Shown here piece by piece: positions 1 to 7,059 of a stretch of DNA of 26,473 bases (position 1 is its first letter; each line of letters opens with the position of its first letter). The translations under genes and the position numbers were made by a program. Source of the DNA: Spirochaeta sp. UBA5339 (lineage in GTDB: Bacteria > Spirochaetota > Spirochaetia > DSM-2461). The stretch lies in the NCBI GenBank assembly GCA_002408085.1, contig DHQL01000006.1, forward strand, positions 1-26,473. Reading direction: 5' to 3'. Below the pieces are notes generated by a model, which did no database searches, was not told the origin of the DNA, and worked only from the letters and a program-made list of their open reading frames with translations.

Positions 1-45
1 TGATCCGTCTGCTGTTGATCCGCCGGCTGTTGATCCGCCCCCAGA
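1..45 (-). repeat. 15-bp imperfect tandem repeat encoding GGSTA-type units
   Basis: Three imperfect 15-bp units built around TGATCCGnC occur at the left edge. On the minus strand they encode five-residue Gly-Gly-Ser-Thr-Ala units in the tail after the transmembrane helix. The array may continue outside the window. It looks like a flexible extracytoplasmic linker. Confidence 0.55.
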
Positions 46-1968
46 ATCTGAATCAGCAGTTGTTCCGCCGCCGGAACCGGATGTGCTTACCGCACCGCCG
101 TCACCGTCGGACGCACCGCCTCCGCTTCCTGAGAAGAGGAACCAGGCTCCGACACCGAGGAGTCCCAGAAGCAGTAGAATCAGAATGATCCAGAGAATCT
201 TTGAACCTCCGCTTTTGGCAGGCGGTTTTTTCCGGACAGGTTTCTGATCAAAACCGCCGTACTGTCTCTCAGGCTCCTTATTCTTGGGAGCAGTATCTGT
301 TTTTGTAGCAGCTGATGTTGAAGCAGCTGCTGTGGTTTTTGCAGGAGTGGATGACGGAAGAGGCCTTGATCCGACTCCGGAACCCGTACCATAGAGGTTT
401 GCCAGAAGGTCCTGGAGACGCTGTTTCTCTTCCTGAAAAAGTTTCAGGTCGGGCTTGTTAAGCTTTTCCATTTCAGAATGGATTTCCCGTGCCTTTCGGA
501 CATTAAAGGGATTCAGCTTACTGCTGCTGACTCTGTAAAGGATAAAGGGTCCCTTGTTTCCGGAGTAAAGATCTCCCAGTACCGGCATTACCGGATCGGG
601 CTCCTCCATTCCTCCAAGGAGCTTACTCAGTTCTTCCACCAGAGGCTCTGAACTCTTCTTTCCATAGTGTTCAAGAATGACCATGGCATTATGAAGGAAG
701 ATATACTCCAGGCCCGGTGTCTTCGAACTGAGGCGCCCCAGTCCCGCAGGAGCCTTAGCCTCCGCACCGCCCAGAATACTCTGAACAAGTTCTTCCAGCT
801 CATAGAGGACCTTCCAGGAGTCACGCCCCTCCCAGGCCTCAAGGGAAGCATGAAGAAAACTGAGGTATCTGTTTACAAGGGTAGTGCCCCTGGGAGAACC
901 CTTTTCAAGGATCAGCGGAAAACCTCCAAGGGTCTGCAGTTCCGTTTCCACACCCTCTTCGGTTCTGTGGGTCAGAACTTTTCTGTCATAGGAGATATGC
1001 CAGCCCGCCCAGCGGGGTATTCCCTGTCCCGATGAACTGTGGGGAACGATCAGACTCTGAGACTCTCCGAACTCCACACTGAGAGTCTTCTCTTTGACAA
1101 CCGCGGACATCCCCCGTTCGGTAACTGGTTTTTCCGCTTCCATCAGAACGGGCCTGACGGCGGTTGTGTTCTGGTCGTCGGGAAAGAGATGAAGGAGATG
1201 ATCGGTTATATCCATTCTGGTGGTCCATACGGTTATCTCCTGCTTGCGGAGGGCCCTTCTCTTTATTAGCTGAACAAGAGCCTCTCTTTCAGAGTTGCCC
1301 ATCTCCTCTTCAGAGAGATGTGTAAAAACAGAATGAACTTCATCGGGATCAATCCCCTGGGAAGCGAGGGATGAAAAGTACTGGTCTTCCAGATCCAGAG
1401 CAATCCAGTTCCTGTGAATCAGATAGAACTTGCCGTTTTCAGAAACAAAGAACCCCGGCTTGTTCAGTTCCTCCCTTGTATAGCGCAGGGGATTCTTCAG
1501 AAGGAGTGCCTTGATTCTGTCACACTTCTGATTGCTGTGAAGATCCTCAGCCTCTTTCTTATGAAGGTCGAAGAGAAGATTGTTATCGAAGTTCAGATGA
1601 ATATTGCCATTGTTATAGAAATAGAGAGTGTGGCGGTTCTCTCTGGACTCAACCTGCCTGTAATCGTTGAGTTCCCTGGCGGGAAGCTGAAGTCCCTGAA
1701 AAAATTTTCTGAAGTGTTCAATAATATCCACATCCCCCAAATAGGAGAGCTTGTGGTGCCTGGCATATTCCACTTCAAGAAAGGGATTCCCAGTATAGGA
1801 AGAGGTCAGTACAATCTTTGAGGTGATTTTATGTACCACCTCGGGAAGGTCAGTGCAGTTCCCGATCCGGATAAAAGGATCATCATCCTCCCTGTCGCTT
1901 CCGAGATAGAGAATATAACATTCCGGTCCAAGATGAAAAACTCTGTGTGCTGTTCCAAGGGTTCTCAC
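1..1968 (-). CDS. Large membrane-anchored protein of unknown function, 3' end outside window
   Basis: The minus strand is open for 656 codons without a stop and runs off the left edge, so the C-terminus is missing. I do not recognise the family. A soluble N-terminal region of about 540 residues is followed by a Pro/Ala/Thr/Lys-rich linker (about 540-588). One hydrophobic helix (about 590-612, core WIILILLLLGLLGVGAWF) comes next, then a Gly/Ser/Thr/Asp-rich tail with GGSTA-type repeats. No N-terminal signal peptide is seen, so the large domain is probably cytoplasmic and the tail exported (inference). A GGAGG sits six bases before GTG 1968. An in-frame ATG at 1974 directly abuts that GGAGG and is too close, so GTG is preferred. 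The TPR gene lies 49 bp upstream on the same strand and may be functionally linked. No frameshift was seen on reading the whole frame. Confidence 0.8.
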   Translation of the reverse strand, partial: MRTLGTAHRVFHLGPECYILYLGSDREDDDPFIRIGNCTDLPEVVHKITSKIVLTSSYTGNPFLEVEYARHHKLSYLGDVDIIEHFRKFFQGLQLPARELNDYRQVESRENRHTLYFYNNGNIHLNFDNNLLFDLHKKEAEDLHSNQKCDRIKALLLKNPLRYTREELNKPGFFVSENGKFYLIHRNWIALDLEDQYFSSLASQGIDPDEVHSVFTHLSEEEMGNSEREALVQLIKRRALRKQEITVWTTRMDITDHLLHLFPDDQNTTAVRPVLMEAEKPVTERGMSAVVKEKTLSVEFGESQSLIVPHSSSGQGIPRWAGWHISYDRKVLTHRTEEGVETELQTLGGFPLILEKGSPRGTTLVNRYLSFLHASLEAWEGRDSWKVLYELEELVQSILGGAEAKAPAGLGRLSSKTPGLEYIFLHNAMVILEHYGKKSSEPLVEELSKLLGGMEEPDPVMPVLGDLYSGNKGPFILYRVSSSKLNPFNVRKAREIHSEMEKLNKPDLKLFQEEKQRLQDLLANLYGTGSGVGSRPLPSSTPAKTTAAASTSAATKTDTAPKNKEPERQYGGFDQKPVRKKPPAKSGGSKILWIILILLLLGLLGVGAWFLFSGSGGGASDGDGGAVSTSGSGGGTTADSDSGGGSTAGGSTADGS

Positions 1969-1985
1969 GATCATCCTCCATACAT

Positions 1986-2013
1986 ATTATCTGACTGTCC
2001 ACAGTATAACTGT
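1986..2013 (-). promoter_or_regulatory. Possible -10 element and 13-bp inverted repeat before the membrane-protein gene
   Basis: Reading the minus strand, GATAAT (1986-1991) lies 17 bp before GTG 1968. That would leave a leader of about ten bases holding only the GGAGG. No good -35 is seen; the best is TGTACA with a 19-bp spacer. Just upstream, positions 2001-2013 form the inverted repeat ACAGT-ATA-ACTGT, which could be an operator. Hexamer matches of this length also occur by chance. Confidence 0.3.
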
Positions 2014-2017
2014 ACAA

Positions 2018-3526
2018 CTATTTACTGTTTGTTTCCTCTTTTATAATTACAAAATTATACAGGGGTCTGGGAAAATCCCATTCTCCCGAGGAGAATTCAT
2101 TCCTTTCATGCATTATGCCCAGATAGAGAATTACCAGATTCATCAGTTTCAATAGAGTAATGCAGTCCTCCTGAAGAGCCTTTCTTTCAAGAACACTCCA
2201 GCCTGCGCTTCCCCCTTCCAGAATCTCTCTTACCGAAGCAAGATGTCTCTCTTTCCCTGCAGTGCAGTCTACATAAAGATCAAACACCGCATGGAGTGAA
2301 GGGCTCTGATTTTCAGCCCACCTGGACTTCACTTCCTTTCCTTTATAAAAGAGAGCATGAAAATCGCTGCTGTCCTCTTCATCCCAGAATACGGAAATAA
2401 ACTCGGCTGCCAGATTCCAGAGAGACCATGCACTCTGAAAGGCTGCAGCAAGCTGATGGAAGTCGGGCTGTTCCGAGGGAAAGAAAGAGGACTCCTCATC
2501 AGTAAAACGCCGGTGAAGGTACTCCTTCTTCCTGTTGCTGTTCAGAGCATCTGTCAGAAGATACCTGGAAGTGCAGTATTTGGCTCTCATGGCATCATAG
2601 ATTCCTCTGAGCCGGACAAATCTTTTCTTCTGTCCCTGCCGGATTGTCAGGCTGGAACTGCTGAGTCCGATGGTATCGCCCATGGAGAAATCACAGCGTC
2701 TGCAGAACCCGCAGAGATTGAGATAGAGTCCTTTTGTATCACAAAATTCTGTATAGAAGTGTTCCTCATCACTGCTGGTCGTCACCGAACGCAGAGGATA
2801 CTCTCCGGGAGTCTGAAGGAGAACCCGGTCAATATCAGCAGAGAGAAGACGGTTCCTCAGAATACTGTCCTCCTGATCGTCTTCATCGGTCCTATACTCG
2901 GAACTCTTAATCAGAAGGGTCCAGGCCTCCTGAAGGAATTCGATTCTGTTAGGCAGAGAATCCACAGCATACTGCTTCATCAGCCTGATCTTTTCATGGA
3001 GAATCTCACGGCTTTTGGAATTGATCTTAAGGCAGCTCTGATACTCGGCCAGAGCCTCAAGCCCCCTGCCTGAACTCTGATACATCTGGGCCAGCCCCTT
3101 GTGGGCTTCAAAGGCCGTTTCCGGACTGACACTGTCGTACTCAAGAACCTTCAGATAGAAGGCACGTGCCTTGACCTGTTCGGCCCTCCGGAAAAATCCG
3201 TAGTATTCGTTATCAAATGAGGAGAGGGTAACCATATTGGCATACTGATGTCCCAGGTTCAGAAAATATCGGGGGGCTAGCTCATCCACCTCAAGGACCT
3301 CGCTGCCGTGCTTCTCAAGGAGATAGAGCCCGTAGCGCAGGATCTTCTCATCCCTGAGAACGAAACCGATGTCTACGAGGCACTCTATCTTTTTAAGCAG
3401 GTCAGGAAGACTTTGAACATCCTGATTGACGATGAGATCAAAGGCCTTTCTATACTCCCCGTCGTCCATCATGGATCGGGCGCTTGCAATCTTAAGGGAA
3501 AAATTCTCCACAAAAGGATTATACAT
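2018..3526 (-). CDS. TPR-repeat protein, possibly with an LA2681-like HEPN C-terminal domain
   Basis: A 502-aa soluble protein with no signal peptide or membrane helix. Residues about 85-180 look like helical TPR repeats (e.g. AFEAHKGLAQMYQSSGRGLE). A cysteine cluster follows (C262, C272, C275, C278; core CGFCRRC) that could hold a metal. After it, the helices around YCTSRYLLTDAL (317-328) and LAAAFQSAWSLWNLAAEF (359-376) resemble, from memory, the LA2681-like HEPN family, where TPRs precede a HEPN domain. The expected HEPN R-x4-6-H signature is not clear: RN at 475-476 is followed by Ser where His would be expected. ATG 3526 is chosen because it keeps the gene out of the divergent lipoprotein gene. 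No good ribosome binding site is visible, and an in-frame ATG at 3598 is an alternative. The stop lies 49 bp before the membrane-protein gene, probably co-transcribed. Confidence 0.7.
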   Translation of the reverse strand: MYNPFVENFSLKIASARSMMDDGEYRKAFDLIVNQDVQSLPDLLKKIECLVDIGFVLRDEKILRYGLYLLEKHGSEVLEVDELAPRYFLNLGHQYANMVTLSSFDNEYYGFFRRAEQVKARAFYLKVLEYDSVSPETAFEAHKGLAQMYQSSGRGLEALAEYQSCLKINSKSREILHEKIRLMKQYAVDSLPNRIEFLQEAWTLLIKSSEYRTDEDDQEDSILRNRLLSADIDRVLLQTPGEYPLRSVTTSSDEEHFYTEFCDTKGLYLNLCGFCRRCDFSMGDTIGLSSSSLTIRQGQKKRFVRLRGIYDAMRAKYCTSRYLLTDALNSNRKKEYLHRRFTDEESSFFPSEQPDFHQLAAAFQSAWSLWNLAAEFISVFWDEEDSSDFHALFYKGKEVKSRWAENQSPSLHAVFDLYVDCTAGKERHLASVREILEGGSAGWSVLERKALQEDCITLLKLMNLVILYLGIMHERNEFSSGEWDFPRPLYNFVIIKEETNSK

Positions 3527-3561
3527 CAAAAGAAATGGGTTGTCATTTTTAGGGCCCGGAA

Positions 3562-3590
3562 TTGACTTTTTTTGAGGGTAAAACGATACT
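3562..3590 (+). promoter_or_regulatory. Promoter of the lipoprotein gene, TTGACT-N17-GATACT
   Basis: The -35 is TTGACT (3562-3567), the spacer is 17 bp, and the -10 is GATACT (3585-3590). The transcription start expected about seven bases on coincides with ATG 3597, so the message may be leaderless. The same two hexamers with the same spacing occur before def at 7003-7031. Confidence 0.55.
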
Positions 3591-3596
3591 GTGGCC

Positions 3597-4418
3597 ATGA
3601 AAAAGACAATCTTATTTATTGCAGCAGTGACCTTTGCACTAAGCTCCTGCACCCCTGCGGAAGCCGAAACTGCAGAGGAGCCGCCAAGACTTCTCCACAC
3701 GGCATTCAGCCTGACGGAAGAGGATCTCCCCGAACTGACTTCCGGCCTCCCTGAAGAAGTGGCGGAGAAGATCACAGCGAGACCCGAGTACTTTCTTCAG
3801 CTGATCAGAGACATAAGCCCCTGGTCTTCGGAGCTGACAATTCTGGTCAACAAGGAGACCGGCCTCAGCAGCAGCTATATACCCGAAGATATCGTCGCCC
3901 TTGATGATTACAGTTCGTCACTGGTTCTTTCCAGAGGGGGACACAGACTGAGAGCCCTTGTTCTCCCCGCCCTCCTTGCCATGACAGAAGAAGCCGCTCA
4001 GGAGGGTCTCGACCTGATGATCTCCTCCTGCTACCGCTCCTACGACTATCAGGAAGGACTCTATAACCGCTATGTGGCGCGGGACGGACAGGAAGCCGCC
4101 GACCGCTACTCCGCCCGTCCGGGAATGAGCCAGCATCAGCTGGGAACAGTTATCGATTTCGGCGACATTACCAATGCCTTTGCCGATACAGCACCGGGAC
4201 AGTGGCTGCATGAAAACGCCTGGCGATTCGGTTTCTCCCTGAGCTATCCCAGGGGAATGGAATCCTACACCGGCTATATGTGGGAAAGCTGGCACTACCG
4301 TTACATCGGCAGGGATGCCGCGATCCTGGAAAGGGAGTTCTTCTCTGGAATCCAGGAGAGAATGCTCCGGTACCTGAATGATAAGAGCAGCCTCCTTGAG
4401 GCGGCCCTCCTCCCCTGA
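3597..4418 (+). CDS. VanY-like D-alanyl-D-alanine carboxypeptidase (peptidase M15B), lipoprotein
   Basis: A 273-aa zinc peptidase of the VanY/M15B family, expected to trim the terminal D-Ala from peptidoglycan stem peptides or their precursors. The N-terminus (MKKTILFIAAVTFALSSC) is a lipoprotein signal with the lipobox ending at Cys18, so the enzyme should be lipid-anchored in the cell envelope. Family motifs are intact: SCYRSY (144-149), SQHQLGTVIDFG with Zn ligands His180 and Asp187, and EsWHYRY with catalytic Glu230 and Zn ligand His233. An in-frame GTG at 3591 is possible, but ATG 3597 gives the usual MKK start and matches the position of the promoter. It is a single-gene plus-strand unit between minus-strand operons, closed by the terminator at 4458-4486. 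It may act as a cell-wall remodelling enzyme and need not confer vancomycin resistance, since no vanHAX-type partners are present. Confidence 0.88.
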   Translation: MKKTILFIAAVTFALSSCTPAEAETAEEPPRLLHTAFSLTEEDLPELTSGLPEEVAEKITARPEYFLQLIRDISPWSSELTILVNKETGLSSSYIPEDIVALDDYSSSLVLSRGGHRLRALVLPALLAMTEEAAQEGLDLMISSCYRSYDYQEGLYNRYVARDGQEAADRYSARPGMSQHQLGTVIDFGDITNAFADTAPGQWLHENAWRFGFSLSYPRGMESYTGYMWESWHYRYIGRDAAILEREFFSGIQERMLRYLNDKSSLLEAALLP

Positions 4419-4457
4419 TTCCTTTTCCTTTATAAAGGCGCTTATTCCTTATAAAGC

Positions 4458-4486
4458 AAAAACCCGGGTGCTGCCCGGGTTTTTTT
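4458..4486. terminator. Bidirectional intrinsic terminator between convergent genes
   Basis: A perfect CCCGGG/CCCGGG stem (4463-4468 and 4474-4479) has loop TGCTG. It is flanked by A5 on the left and T7 on the right. It can therefore stop the lipoprotein transcript on the plus strand and the def-fmt-PASTA transcript on the minus strand. Confidence 0.9.
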
Positions 4487-4506
4487 ACTCCTGTATCTGA
4501 TATGGC

Positions 4507-5553
4507 TTATTCAACTGTAAAGCTTGTTACCACTTCGTCAAATACCTTGACTGTCAGCTGTGTTCCCACACTCTCCCTGTAGGGAAGGGAGAACTCACCG
4601 CCGGGGTGTTTCAGGGCATAGACCGTTTCGGGACGGCCGCCGATCAGGGTTCTCTCCACTGTCAGATCAACTGAAACAGGGTACTGGGGAAGATCCAGTT
4701 CGATGAAACCGAAGCGCTCGTCTCTGGCCAGTCTTTCGGGTGTAGATACTTCCAATGTGATAACAGAACCTGACCGGACTGTTTCGCCGGCGGCAGGAGT
4801 CTGACTCAGAACAACAGAGTTGCTTCCTTCAGGCTCGTTTTCGGACTGTTTAAAGATAAAGGGCTGGTTGGAACGGACAAGTCTGTTTACGGCATCCATC
4901 CAGCGTAGCTCTGTAAAATCATCAAGAGTGTAGCGCTCGCCCACGGGACCGCGGCTGACCACAAAGACAAGCTCGGTGGGTCCGGTCAGAGGGGTGTCTG
5001 CGGGAGGAGTCTGCTCGAGAATGGTTCCCGCAGGAGCATCGTCAAAGACAAAGATTACAGGTTCACGTACAACCATCAGAGGTGTGTAGGTGGCAAAGAG
5101 AGTCTGAAGCTGGGCACGTACATCGGAAAGGCTCTCTCCGGTATAGGAACCGACCTTGTCCACAACAGCACCGAGACTGACCATCAGCTTAACCCGTTTA
5201 CCGGCACGCACAACGCTTCCTGCCTTGGGGTCCTGTGAGATAATCCGGTTCTTCTCAAGGGGATCTTCAGTGTATCTTGTCTGAATACGGGGATAGAGTT
5301 CCTTCTCCTGAAGATCGACGAGTCCGTCAATAAGAAGCTCGTTTGTAACATCGGGAACAAGGGTCTGTTCCGCTCCCCGCACGGAGATAAAGAAGGTCAG
5401 AAGAAATGAGAAAAACAGAACCAGAAGGGTTCCGAGAATCACCAGCAGGGCCAGACGGAAGAAGTTCTTCTCATCCCGGCTTTCCAGATCAGACTTTCCC
5501 TGAAATGAGTCACGTACAGGTGGTTTTATAAAGTTTTTAAGTTTAGAGATCAT
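4507..5553 (-). CDS. Membrane-anchored PASTA-domain protein without a kinase domain
   Basis: A 348-aa protein with a short basic cytoplasmic N-terminus, one membrane helix (about 31-57) and three PASTA-like repeats outside the membrane (about 63-129, 130-205, 206-272). Each repeat ends in a typical pattern such as SQDPKAGSVVRAGKRVKLMVS or SQTPAAGETVRSGSVITLEVS. A unique tail of about 75 residues follows. PASTA domains are known to bind muropeptides or beta-lactams in Ser/Thr kinases and PBPs. Here there is no kinase or transpeptidase domain, so the protein may be a wall-sensing or scaffolding subunit (inference). The start ATG 5553 has GGAG about seven bases upstream and overlaps the end of fmt by 11 bp. 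The frame extends 14 codons further upstream, but that start would lie deeper inside fmt. It is last in the def-fmt operon, just before the bidirectional terminator. Confidence 0.85.
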   Translation of the reverse strand: MISKLKNFIKPPVRDSFQGKSDLESRDEKNFFRLALLVILGTLLVLFFSFLLTFFISVRGAEQTLVPDVTNELLIDGLVDLQEKELYPRIQTRYTEDPLEKNRIISQDPKAGSVVRAGKRVKLMVSLGAVVDKVGSYTGESLSDVRAQLQTLFATYTPLMVVREPVIFVFDDAPAGTILEQTPPADTPLTGPTELVFVVSRGPVGERYTLDDFTELRWMDAVNRLVRSNQPFIFKQSENEPEGSNSVVLSQTPAAGETVRSGSVITLEVSTPERLARDERFGFIELDLPQYPVSVDLTVERTLIGGRPETVYALKHPGGEFSLPYRESVGTQLTVKVFDEVVTSFTVE

Positions 5554-6487
5554 TATCCGCTCCAAGTACCGAAGATATAAAGTCTTTTGATCCATTGAGA
5601 AAAGATTTATAGTCCAGGGCTTTTTTTGACTGCAGCTGAAGGCGCTTCACTGCCAGGAGGCCTTCACCAGTTTGTATCAGAATTCCAACTTTCTTGTCCA
5701 TACCGCAAACCTCTCCGGGCTCTCCCGAATAGCCTTCACCGGTATAGGGTTCAGCCTCAATTATATTGAGACGCTGCCCCTTCCAGAAGGTAAATCCATG
5801 GGGCCAGGGCGTATAGGCCCTGACAATTCTATCCAGCTCTACGGCCGGTTTATTCCAGTCCATCAGACCGTCGTTCTTGCCGATCATTCCGCAGAAGGTG
5901 GCCTTGTCATGGTCCTGGGGACGGGGTTCGATTGTTCCGGCTTCCAGACCCTCAAGCACCTTCAGAAGGCACTTGCCTCCCCTATGGGCGACCTTTTCGG
6001 TCAGAGTTTCGGCGGTCTCTCTGTCATCGATGACCAGAGCATCCTGCAGCAGAATATCTCCGCTGTCCATCTCCTTTGCCAGGGTCTGCACCGTAATGGC
6101 CCCTTCACTGTCGCCTCTTAAGATAAGAGAGTTCAGAGGAGAGGGCCCGCGCAGATCGGGAAGCTTCGAGGGGTGGAGATTGATTCCGCCCCTGGGAAAA
6201 AGCCCGAGAAAGAGGGGGCCGAAGATCTTGCCGTAGGCGATGCAGATCAGAATATCCGGATTCAGGGCTTTAATAACCTCTCTGAACTCACCGTTCAGCC
6301 TGTCAGGCTGCAGAACATTCAGTCCCAGCTCCAGAGCCGCGTCCTTTACCGGCGAGTGATGAAGCTTCTTGCCCCGGCCGCTCCCTCTATCGGGATTGGT
6401 CAGAACGCCGACGACCTCATGCTTTGATGCCACAGCCTTCAAAGAAGGGACGGCAATATCAGGGGTACCTGCAAATACTACTCTCAT
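5543..6487 (-). CDS. fmt: Methionyl-tRNA formyltransferase
   Basis: A 314-aa enzyme that formylates Met-tRNAfMet with 10-formyl-tetrahydrofolate for translation initiation in the cytoplasm. The N-terminal formyltransferase fold starts MRVVFAGTPDIA. The catalytic triad matches E. coli Fmt: Asn103 and His105 in GGINLHPSKLPDLRGPSP, and Asp141 in the DSGD motif. The C-terminal OB-like tRNA-binding domain occupies about residues 205-310. Length is typical. It begins two bases after the def stop, the classic pairing of the enzymes that add and remove the formyl group. It overlaps the PASTA gene by 11 bp. Confidence 0.97.
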   Translation of the reverse strand: MRVVFAGTPDIAVPSLKAVASKHEVVGVLTNPDRGSGRGKKLHHSPVKDAALELGLNVLQPDRLNGEFREVIKALNPDILICIAYGKIFGPLFLGLFPRGGINLHPSKLPDLRGPSPLNSLILRGDSEGAITVQTLAKEMDSGDILLQDALVIDDRETAETLTEKVAHRGGKCLLKVLEGLEAGTIEPRPQDHDKATFCGMIGKNDGLMDWNKPAVELDRIVRAYTPWPHGFTFWKGQRLNIIEAEPYTGEGYSGEPGEVCGMDKKVGILIQTGEGLLAVKRLQLQSKKALDYKSFLNGSKDFISSVLGADNDL

Positions 6488-6489
6488 CC

Positions 6490-6981
6490 CTACCCTACTG
6501 ACTTTTCGTACTTCTTCAGAAGCTTTGCTTTTTTCCGGTCACTGAGATGATCGATAAAAAGCTTTCCATTCAGGTGGTCATATTCGTGCTGAATAACGGT
6601 GGCCAGAAGACCGTCGGCCTCGAGCTTGAAGGGCCGCCCCTTCTGATTCCAGGCCTGAATCTGAATGGCAGCGGGACGCTTTACATCGCCGTACATGCCG
6701 GGAATACTCAGACATCCCTCTTCATAGGAGGAGAGTTCCTCACTGGTACCGATAATTTCAGGATTGATAAAAACAAGGGGATCCATCTGGTCCAGATGAA
6801 CTACGAAAAAGCGCTCATTCCGTCCCACCTGGGGAGCGGCAAGACCGATTCCGATTCCATCGATGGACCGGATCATCCGGTTTGTATAATCCACCAGTTC
6901 CTGATCAATATTCGTAACGAGCTCTGATCTCTTTCTAAGGACCTCAAGCTCTTTTTCTATATCTATTGTGTATATATCCAT
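6490..6981 (-). CDS. def: Peptide deformylase
   Basis: A 163-aa metalloenzyme that removes the formyl group from nascent proteins. All three family motifs are present: GIGLAAPQVG (44-53), EEGCLSIPG with metal-binding Cys90, and QHEYDHLNG with His132, catalytic Glu133 and His136. The start ATG 6981 is preferred because GAGG lies five bases upstream and the promoter at 7003-7031 would start transcription about 15 bases before it. A longer frame opens 10 codons upstream, but it would place the start upstream of the predicted transcription start. First gene of def-fmt-PASTA. Confidence 0.96.
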   Translation of the reverse strand: MDIYTIDIEKELEVLRKRSELVTNIDQELVDYTNRMIRSIDGIGIGLAAPQVGRNERFFVVHLDQMDPLVFINPEIIGTSEELSSYEEGCLSIPGMYGDVKRPAAIQIQAWNQKGRPFKLEADGLLATVIQHEYDHLNGKLFIDHLSDRKKAKLLKKYEKSVG

Positions 6982-7002
6982 AACATCCTCTATATCTGAT
7001 TC

Positions 7003-7031
7003 AGTATCCACAAGGCGGATAGAAAAGTCAA
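7003..7031 (-). promoter_or_regulatory. Promoter of def-fmt-PASTA, TTGACT-N17-GATACT
   Basis: On the minus strand the -35 is TTGACT (7026-7031) and the -10 is GATACT (7003-7008), with a 17-bp spacer. The predicted start near 6996 leaves a 15-base leader with GAGG before ATG 6981. It lies in the 78-bp gap after priA, the first clear break in the long upstream gene run. No terminator is seen after priA, so read-through is likely. Confidence 0.6.
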
Positions 7032-7059
7032 TCTTTTAACTTCCGGGAGCATAAAGCTT

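Noticed and set aside
1..1968. Frameshifted or pseudogene region at the left edge, since only short frames close with a stop
   Set aside because: Reading the minus strand gives one uninterrupted 656-codon frame. It simply has no stop codon within the window.
3591..4418. Vancomycin-resistance gene cluster
   Set aside because: Only a VanY-like peptidase is present; there are no ligase, dehydrogenase or VanX partners, and solitary M15B lipoproteins are common.
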